A stretch of DNA of 56,055 nt, taken from Porphyra umbilicalis (taxonomy: Eukaryota; Rhodophyta; Bangiophyceae; Bangiales; Bangiaceae). Each line of letters starts with the position of its first letter. Position 1 is the first letter of the stretch. Position numbers and translations under genes: made by a program. The notes below the pieces were generated by a model. That model saw nothing but the letters and a program-made list of their open reading frames with translations, was not told where the DNA came from and made no database searches. Location of the stretch: positions 1 through 56,055 of the forward strand of contig KV919173.1 of assembly GCA_002049455.2 (NCBI GenBank), in the 5' to 3' direction. Of this stretch, positions 49,848-56,055 are shown one piece after another.

Positions 49848-51305
49848 CACCCTCTGACTCCCACAGCGAGTGAGGGGGTGCCAAGTCCCGCCGTGCGGCA
49901 GTCTGCTGGAGGGCCCGTGGCCACACCAGCACAAGGCCACACACGTCACAGGCCATGTGGCCCTCTGACAATCTCTCACACCTTCTGCCAGCTTCTGTCG
50001 CTCAGCCGTGAATCAAACGACGCAAAGGACACGTAGCGCGCTTCTCTGTCCTGCTGTCGAGTCTCATTCGATCTCAAGTATCATTGGCTCAACGGATATC
50101 GCGTAGCGCCTTGGTGGCAGTCTGTGGTGCCGCCATGTGTCACATGATCGACGTTTATCAGGACGATCGCCCACTTTGCGCCCTGCATGTGCTTCGTTTC
50201 TGCGTCGTGTCAAACAATCGCTGCTTTCATTGTGCCTGTCGGCCGCAATCTGCCGCGGATCACGTCGATTTCGCCACGCTCGTGCCGTGCCGATTCCGCT
50301 GAAGCTTTAGTCCATCGGAATGGGCCACCGACGTCCCACCGATAAACCGGACTATCGATGGAAAGGTAGCCTGCTCCCGAATAACTCTATTGCACATATC
50401 GTCCATTTCGGGCCTCGCCGTTAAGCGACCTCTGGGAGGGCGCCACGTCGCATGCTTAATGGAGAATTTCACAATGCTGTATAGTCCCGAAATTGCTGGC
50501 TTTGCTCTCAAGCAGCGGTTTGATAAATGACTAAAGGTGTATTCCATGCATTCAGGCGCATGAGGAAAAGGTCTTCTCTGCTGTTCTGGACTTTTTTTAA
50601 CCATGAGAAGTAAACATAACTGGTCTCCGTGGCATGGGTAGTCAAGGAAAAAAGAATAGGCGCTCAAAGGATCTTGCGGCGCTGAGATACACCTCTGTGT
50701 TTCTCTGCCCCTCCAGAATCGCGCCGTTTTCTTCTTCTCTGCCGATCTAGAACTGGCTCTGACCAATTTCTGATGCAAGACACGTATTGATCCGATCTGG
50801 CATCCCATGGAAATGCACTTTCTCTCGGCCGGCTACGAGCATCACCTGCCCCCCACCACCACCGCCCATGTTGACCAACGGCCACACATGTCGTCCAGAC
50901 TTCCCCGCAGCACCGATGACACGCATTTGGTTGCCTAGCCACGTCGAGTTACCGCCTGCAGCGTCATCAGCGGGCCATGTATTTCACAAAAAAGGCGTTC
51001 AAGACAACGGTGGAATGCAAGAAAAAAAGTCAGTCTCTCAAGCCTATTGCCGTAGCCGCCTGAAAGTGCTTCATAAAAAAGCTGTTGAAGCAGGCTCCAG
51101 GATGCGTCCGTGCGGAGCGTCAACGCTCGTTCCATTGCCGAGTTCTGTGCGCGCCAATTTGAGTCGCGCTCATGCGCCTTAATTCGTGGAATCGACCTTT
51201 CGTGCCCGTGGGCCGGCTAGTGCCTCGTGCCTGTCCCAAGCAGAAAAAGGCGTAACCTGGGGCGTGATCTCGTAGAATAATTACGCCGCCGACGAACTTA
51301 ACAAA
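49848..51305. other. Flank right of the LTR element, no gene seen
   Basis: Balanced composition with short frames only, on both strands. Nothing recognisable apart from the target duplication at its left edge. Confidence 0.4.
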
Positions 51306-51651
51306 GTGCAATCCGAAGCACTGGAAATGTGGGCGGGGGCGCCGTGCTGCGGCCCAAGACGAACAGCCCACCGGCCCTCGCACGCCGCCCCAAGCGCCAC
51401 GGGGTTGGCCCCCTCCAAGACGGATGCCCCTCCCACATTGTCTGCGCCGGTGGCTGCGGCTGCGACGGCAGCTTCTGCCTCTGCAGTCGCCCCTGTTTTA
51501 CAGCGACAGTGATGCCGAGACTGCCTGGCCGCCGTCCGTCTTCGTACTTCCCCCCCCTCCCGCCCGTGCGGCGAAGCCACGCGTCTTCCTCTTCAACCTC
51601 TTTGACATAGAGTCGTACTTGAAGGATGCCGAGGCAGCCTTCGGTCTGTGA
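51306..51651 (+). CDS. Short coding remnant, unknown
   Basis: One frame gives APPTLSAPVAAAATAASASA up to about 51500. The adjacent frame continues YSDSDAETAWPPSVFVLPPP, then KPRVFLFNLFDIESYLKDAE, ending at TGA 51649-51651. The second half has convincing protein character (acidic patch, Pro stretch, then a hydrophobic and helical end). A frame change or small intron near 51490 is needed. It looks like the C-terminal end of a larger protein, perhaps transposon-derived. No family recognised. Confidence 0.3.
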
Positions 51652-51767
51652 TTGAGTGGTTCTATACAGCCCCAAAGCAGTTGACAATGATCGCTGCCAG
51701 TCCCAAAGGGGTGCTACATAATCAAGGAACATGTAGATTCGTTTACGATGGGTGCTTCCTGTGCGTG

Positions 51768-51855
51768 TTCACGCCCCCAAATGGGGCGTGATTAAGGCGT
51801 GATCGGGCGTGATCGGGCGTGACACGCCCACACGCCCCGGGTTTGGGGGCGTGAA
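51768..51855. repeat. 88-bp inverted-repeat element with GGGCGTG motifs
   Basis: TTCACGCCCCCAAA at the left and its exact inverse TTTGGGGGCGTGAA at the right. In between, four GGCGTGA repeats. The motifs resemble the subterminal repeats of the hAT-type MITE at 19603, but the TAGGG ends are missing. It abuts the left arm of the long inverted repeat at 51868. Confidence 0.8.
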
Positions 51856-52750
51856 ATACAAGCCTACTTCTGACCACCACGGCGTTGGGTCCCTTTTTTC
51901 TTCCCCAGTTGTCGTTGTGTCCTTTTCTCTTCTCCAGTTGTAGCGTCCCCATTGTCGGTCCCCCGTTTGATATCTTCATCTTTGTCGCATGGTTCTCAGT
52001 ATAAAGCAATGGTCAGCAAAGCAAACGGGCACAGCACCCGGCGCGCCGCCACACGCAGGGGAAGTCGACAGCGGAGACCGGCAGATGCCTCAAGAAATGA
52101 ACAACAGATGAGTGAACACTCCGGCAGGGGCCGGGGGGGGGAACGGGGAGGGACGTGGAACGCATGGAGGAAAAACACGAACGTGAGTACAGCGCGACTT
52201 GCATGGCGTGCGGATGGGGGGAGGGAGGGGGGCAAAGAAAGGGGCAGATGCGGCGTGCGGGCGCGAAGAAAGGGGGAGGGGGGGGGGCAAAAAAAGGGGC
52301 GGATGAGGAGCGCGGGCACAAAGAAGGAGCGAATGCGGCGCGCGCGTCGAAGAGAGAGCATGGCGGTGCGGTGATGACGATGGAGTGGTGGTGTGAAAGG
52401 CCCTACGGAGGGGCGAGATGGCGATATGGTGAGACGACGGAAGAGAGCGGAGACGTAGTGCTGACACTGCCGCAAAGAGGCGCGCTGCTGACCATTTCTG
52501 GGCCTTTGTGTGGAGTGTATACTGGGGATGGCTCGAATCCTGCATGCTCTTGACGAGCTATCTGGCAGTAGAGAAGCGCCAACAAGCCCCATGCAAGAAA
52601 AAAACACATAGAGAGAATGCCCCTGAGTGGCTTGTTCATCTGTGAAAGAGGTAGCAAAAAACAACAAGGCACAGTCGTGTCGTGGCCGTCGATGTCCGTC
52701 TCGCGTGTTGCTATCTGAGGAAGCACAATCGGTTGTATTCATGATGACTG

Positions 52751-53035
52751 TCAGCCGGCGATTCTAGGCTTCTTATTGGCCCTTTCGGCCGGCGCTGAGA
52801 GTGGCTCCGCCGACAGACCGGCGGACCCCGCCTCGACGGATCCGTCCTGAGCGCACGCGACGAGGCCCTCTGAGCAGCCCAGCTGCCGCGCCGCCTGTCT
52901 CACCGCCATCTCACGAGCGCGCAGTAGAGGTAGCCAGCTGTCCAGCAGTACCTCCTGGTCTTTGGTGAGACCGCGGGTAGGCTGGGCCATGACGGGCTGC
53001 CCACGGCGGACAGTGTGCTGGCCGCCTGGAGCCAT
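52751..53035 (-). CDS. Small protein in the foldback spacer, 94 aa
   Basis: From ATG 53035 (MAPGGQHTVRRGQPV) to TGA at 52753-52751. The central part, LTKDQEVLLDSWLPLLRARE then MAVRQAARQLGCSEGLVAC, is helical and resembles a helix-turn-helix of the psq/homeo-like type (xAVRxAARxLGCSxGLV). The C-terminus is basic (ANKKPRIAG), a possible nuclear signal. A longer in-frame reading up to 53212 adds Ser/Pro-rich sequence without protein character, so the inner ATG is preferred. It lies between the two inverted arms, where a foldback or Mutator-like element would carry a passenger or DNA-binding gene. It could also be a chance ORF. Confidence 0.4.
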   Translation of the reverse strand: MAPGGQHTVRRGQPVMAQPTRGLTKDQEVLLDSWLPLLRAREMAVRQAARQLGCSEGLVACAQDGSVEAGSAGLSAEPLSAPAERANKKPRIAG

Positions 53036-53659
53036 GGTGTCCAACAGCACAGGGCAACGAGTGTGCGCCTCATGCAGATGGGTGAGGAAGTGAGAGGAGG
53101 AAAGGGAGGGGAGAAAAAGGAAGGAAAACTGCGGCACTCGCTGGAGCCGAGACGACGGTCGTGGCCACAACGCCGGATGACATGGGGTTCCACCTGCGCC
53201 TTGTCGAGCCAACTGGACTCCAGCAGTCGAGCCTCAGCGGGACGGGAGGCACGTCTGTCTCTCCTCTGAACTGGGGCCAGCCAACCGCCTGGGGAGGCTG
53301 GCTTCTGTCGTGTTGAGAACGAGACAGAAGGACGTCGGCGTGCTCATGCAGTCACATGAACAGCACGTCTGTGTCGGTGGAGCACACAATACGGATGAGT
53401 GCGACGCAAAACCGAGTGCATCCGCAGCGGGAGACGTCAGGCAGTCTCATGAGCCCTTGACATCGCCGAATCAGCGACGCTCATGGTGACTTTTGTCTCT
53501 TTTATTAGCGAAGCTTCTAGTAGGGATCCATTCGCGTTCTCAACGCTCAGGCAGCCACGTTGCATGAAATTGATGGCCCTGGTCTGTTTGATGGTCACCC
53601 TCTAGGCCATGTGATTGGATGATCCCATCTGTACGCCCAATCACGCGTATCCACGTTTC

Positions 53660-53772
53660 AGCATTCGATGGCCTACGATCGCTCTGGTCCAGAAGGATTA
53701 CACATGCGAGCGATTACAGCTTCCTCCAAAAGCGTTTACAGATGCCTTCCTGGAACCCCCACTGTACTCCAC
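53660..53772. repeat. Inverted copy of the region upstream of the 55055 gene
   Basis: Inverted match to 54907-55022 over about 113 bases with some 12 differences (CAGCATTCGATGG ... GGATTACACATGC ... AGCGATTACAG ... GAACCCCCACTGTACT). Its inner end overlaps the start of the right arm of the long inverted repeat, so the two repeats abut here. Confidence 0.85.
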
Positions 53773-54353
53773 ACAAGAGCCCCGAAATGGTCAGCAGCGC
53801 GCATCTTTGCGGCCATATCAGCACCGCGTCTCCGCCCTCTTCCGTCGTCTCGCCATCTCGCCCCTCCGTCGGGCCTTTCACAGCACCCCTCCATCGTCGT
53901 CACCGCACCACCGTGCTCTCTCTTGGACGCGCTCGCCACATCCGCCCCTTTCTTTGCCCCCGCGCGCCGCATCCGCCCATTTCTTTCCCCCACCCCCTTC
54001 CCCCCCTCCGCACACCATGCACGTTGCGCTGCACTCAGGTACGTTTTTTCTTCAATGTGTTCCTCGTCCCTCCCCGTCCCCCCCCTGAGCCCCAGCCGGG
54101 TTGTTTACTCTTCTGTTCTTCTTTTCTTGAGGCATCTGATCGACTCTGCTGCCGACCTCCCCCTGCGTGTGGCGGCGCGCCGGGTGCTGCGCTTGTCTGC
54201 CTTGCTGACCATTTCTTTGTGCTGAGAATCATACGACAAAGATGAAGACACCAAATGGGGACCGACAATGGGGACGCTTTAACTGGAGAAGACAAAGGGA
54301 CACAACAACAACTGGGAAAGAGGAAAGGGACCCAACGACGTCGTGGTCAGAAG

Positions 54354-54906
54354 AGTGAAGGAGCAGAACGAAAGGCCTCATTACAGTGCTGAAGCTCGGA
54401 ATTCTATGGCAGCATCGAAAAGAGACGCTCCCCCGATGTACAACCATTATGCTGAATACTGCATCACATGATAAGTTAATTGCTCTGTCAGTCATCCCAA
54501 CAATATTTGCAGAATGGGTGAAGCACTCGCTCGTGTGACGGGAAACACATTTGGCGCCTTAGGATAGAATCCTTATTGTTTGAGCAAACGTTATTTTGGA
54601 GTTGGACACACCGTTCGACTCAGCTCATCGAGATCTGTCCTGTGAGGCTATCTCCAAGTCAATCTGATCGAATGTCAAGAACTGGTGGATGCGCACTGGT
54701 GACTACTGGCTTTTTCCCAACCTATGTGTCTGTGTTCTCACGAAAAGTGGAAGCTTCGCTACCTGGTCCCTGCCCTGGGGGACCAACTTGTTTCTTGTAA
54801 AGAGCCTGATAAAGCGCTCCGTTCAGTCTTAAGTCCACGAAATCTCGCTCGAACACATCGGAATCGCCGCTGTAAGGGGGCCCCGTGATCTGTCACACTC
54901 TCCATG
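54354..54906. other. Spacer, no gene seen
   Basis: AT-richer sequence between the end of the long inverted repeat and the promoter-side repeat. Short frames only. Confidence 0.4.
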
Positions 54907-55022
54907 ATTGCGTACACTCCCAGTACAGTGGGGGTTCCCCGAAGGCATCTGTAAGCGCTTTTTGAGGAATCTGTAATCGCTTGCATGTGTAATCCATCGC
55001 GATCGTGAGCCATCGAATGCTG
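54907..55022. repeat. Repeat immediately upstream of the secreted-protein ATG
   Basis: Pairs in inverted orientation with 53660-53772. It ends 33 bases before ATG 55055, so it covers the likely promoter or 5' UTR of that gene. Confidence 0.85.
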
Positions 55023-55054
55023 CTTCCCAGGCGACTTCTCCCGATCCCAGCACC

Positions 55055-56055
55055 ATGCATCGGCTTCTGCCCCTCTTCCCTCTGTGCATTGTTACGTTGT
55101 TGGCGACGCTGGTGCACCCGGCGACCGCTGCCGCCCCGCTCTTCACGGACCTCTTTGGATGCGACCGGGTTAACCCGAAGCTTCCCGACGGGCGGCGGGG
55201 ATGGCTACTTCGTCGCAACGACAGCGCACTGCCCGTCTTTGTACCTACCGGCAACGCCACGTGCGCGTCGCCCGTGGGAGCGTTGGATCTCCTCTCCAGC
55301 CGGGACCGGAGGAGTGCCGACCTCGTCCAGCGAGTGGCGTCGGGCACGGCTCCCACCACCGGCGGCCGCCGGGTGACGATTTCGGGACAGGCGGGGCGGT
55401 CTCGCGACTGGATGATCGAAGGGGAGAGTTATACTCCCCTCAGCGACGGCGGCGGCGGCATACCGTCGGTGAGCACTTCGGGCCGTGTCCGCAGCCTGCG
55501 ATGGGCTACGCAAGTAGACGACCTGCTAACCGTCTACCGAAACAGCATCATGGCAAGAGCCGATCGGCGGACGTTGCGGTTCGACGTGCTGGCCGTCTCC
55601 CGCTTGACGTTGGGCATGTGTCTTTCTCCAAGCTGTGACGCTACCGTGGCCGTGGACGTGGTACGCGGAGGTGAGTTTGGGCCGACGGCGGGCACCGTAA
55701 CGGTGCTGGTTTACACGGACGCGGACGGCGGCGTGGCGCCAGTGGAAATGGACGACGGAGGCATGCTGTCGCTGGGCCGAGGCATCTGGGAGCAACCGGA
55801 GCGGTTGGGTGGAGAGGACGGACCGTGGAGTATGCGCGGCTTCTCCGCCTCGACAGAGTGGACCGTGGGCCGACCTGGGCACTCGGAAGGGTTGTCTGGC
55901 ATATCCACCGATGTTAACTCCGTGAAGGTGCGCTCCGACCTCCGAGATCTCCTCTGCTCCCACCCGGCTGGATCTTTCTTGACAGCCGGATCGCGGGACT
56001 GTCGCGGCCACCCTGGGTTGGACTTTGAGAGCAAACCCTGCAACGTCGGCCCCAA
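55055..56055 (+). CDS. Secreted Cys-containing protein, 5' part only (runs off the window)
   Basis: From ATG 55055 the frame is open for 333 codons to the window edge. The first 27 residues (MHRLLPLFPLCIVTLLATLV then HPATAAA) are a textbook signal peptide with A-x-A cleavage. N-glycosylation sequons occur at RRNDSAL and TGNATC. Cys residues come singly or paired: FGCDR, ATCAS, GMCLSPSCDA, LLCSHP, RDCRGH, KPCNVG. Middle strands such as RTLRFDVLAVSRLTLGMC and TVTVLVYTDADGG suggest a beta-rich extracellular domain. No catalytic motif or known family is recognised. It would be secreted, or membrane-anchored if a later segment anchors it. A GTGAGT at 55671 could be a splice donor, but the frame stays open beyond it. 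The promoter region is a repeat (54907-55022). Confidence 0.8.
   Translation, partial: MHRLLPLFPLCIVTLLATLVHPATAAAPLFTDLFGCDRVNPKLPDGRRGWLLRRNDSALPVFVPTGNATCASPVGALDLLSSRDRRSADLVQRVASGTAPTTGGRRVTISGQAGRSRDWMIEGESYTPLSDGGGGIPSVSTSGRVRSLRWATQVDDLLTVYRNSIMARADRRTLRFDVLAVSRLTLGMCLSPSCDATVAVDVVRGGEFGPTAGTVTVLVYTDADGGVAPVEMDDGGMLSLGRGIWEQPERLGGEDGPWSMRGFSASTEWTVGRPGHSEGLSGISTDVNSVKVRSDLRDLLCSHPAGSFLTAGSRDCRGHPGLDFESKPCNVGP

Larger units (their letters stand above)
51868..54353. mobile_element. Foldback-like element with about 600-bp inverted arms
   Basis: The left arm (51868-52525) and right arm (53762-54353, inverted) correspond along their length. Examples are CTTCTGACCACCACGGCGTT versus CTTCTGACCACGACGTCGTT at the outer ends, the shared CGTCCCCATTGTCGGTCCCC, ACCCGGCGCGCCGCCACACG, and the inner TGCTGACCATTTC then TTGTGTGGAGT. 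The left arm has an extra tandem block of GGCGGATGAGGAGCGCG-type repeats. The spacer holds a small ORF (52751-53035). Long TIRs fit foldback or Mutator-like nonautonomous elements. No target duplication was recognised. Confidence 0.75.

Overview
This window is eukaryotic nuclear DNA. It carries a histone H3-type gene and remnants of four eukaryotic transposon classes: PIF/Harbinger, a Ty3/gypsy chromovirus, a DIRS-like element and hAT or Tc1/pogo-type MITEs. It also holds very GC-rich, Ala/Pro/Arg/Gly-rich open frames split by putative introns or homopolymer slips. Extreme GC content with homopolymeric amino-acid runs would fit a bangiophyte red alga such as Porphyra or Pyropia. That is inference from style, not from a marker gene. 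I saw no rRNA, tRNA or CRISPR.

Layout. 0.1-5 kb: a small unknown ORF, the end of a hAT-like repeat, a single-pass membrane protein gene (+) and an Ala/Pro-rich gene with a Tudor-like domain (-). 5.8-7.0 kb: two related MITEs head to tail. 8.3-11.1 kb: a Harbinger transposase broken by one amber codon, facing a second ORF. 11.5-14.2 kb: minisatellite and ambiguous GC-rich frames. 14.2-14.6 kb: a divergent histone H3. 17.0-18.5 kb: a second, intact Harbinger transposase (-). 19.6 kb: a complete hAT-type MITE with an exact 8-bp target duplication. 22.6-30 kb: a leucine-rich-repeat-like gene, several TA-flanked MITEs and a truncated UvrD-type helicase. 30.3-31.1 kb: a gene whose C-terminus resembles pogo/CENP-B transposases. 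31-36 kb: mostly gene-poor, with hairpins and a MITE. 36.3-39.4 kb: a decayed DIRS-like retroelement. 39.7-40.7 kb: two 48-bp minisatellites. 42.0-49.8 kb: a complete but internally deleted LTR chromovirus on the minus strand, with an unrecognised ORF in antisense. 51.9-55.0 kb: two interlocking long inverted repeats. 55.06 kb to the window end: the start of a secreted-protein gene that runs off the window.

Most of the window is transposon graveyard with a few host genes (H3 variant, LRR-like, secreted protein, membrane protein). The most unusual items are the RT-less chromovirus with an antisense ORF, a Dam-like domain apparently shared by two retroelement classes, the H3 variant without K9 and K27, and the inverted-repeat mosaic next to the 5' end of the secreted-protein gene. 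All comparisons were made by eye; no database search was possible.
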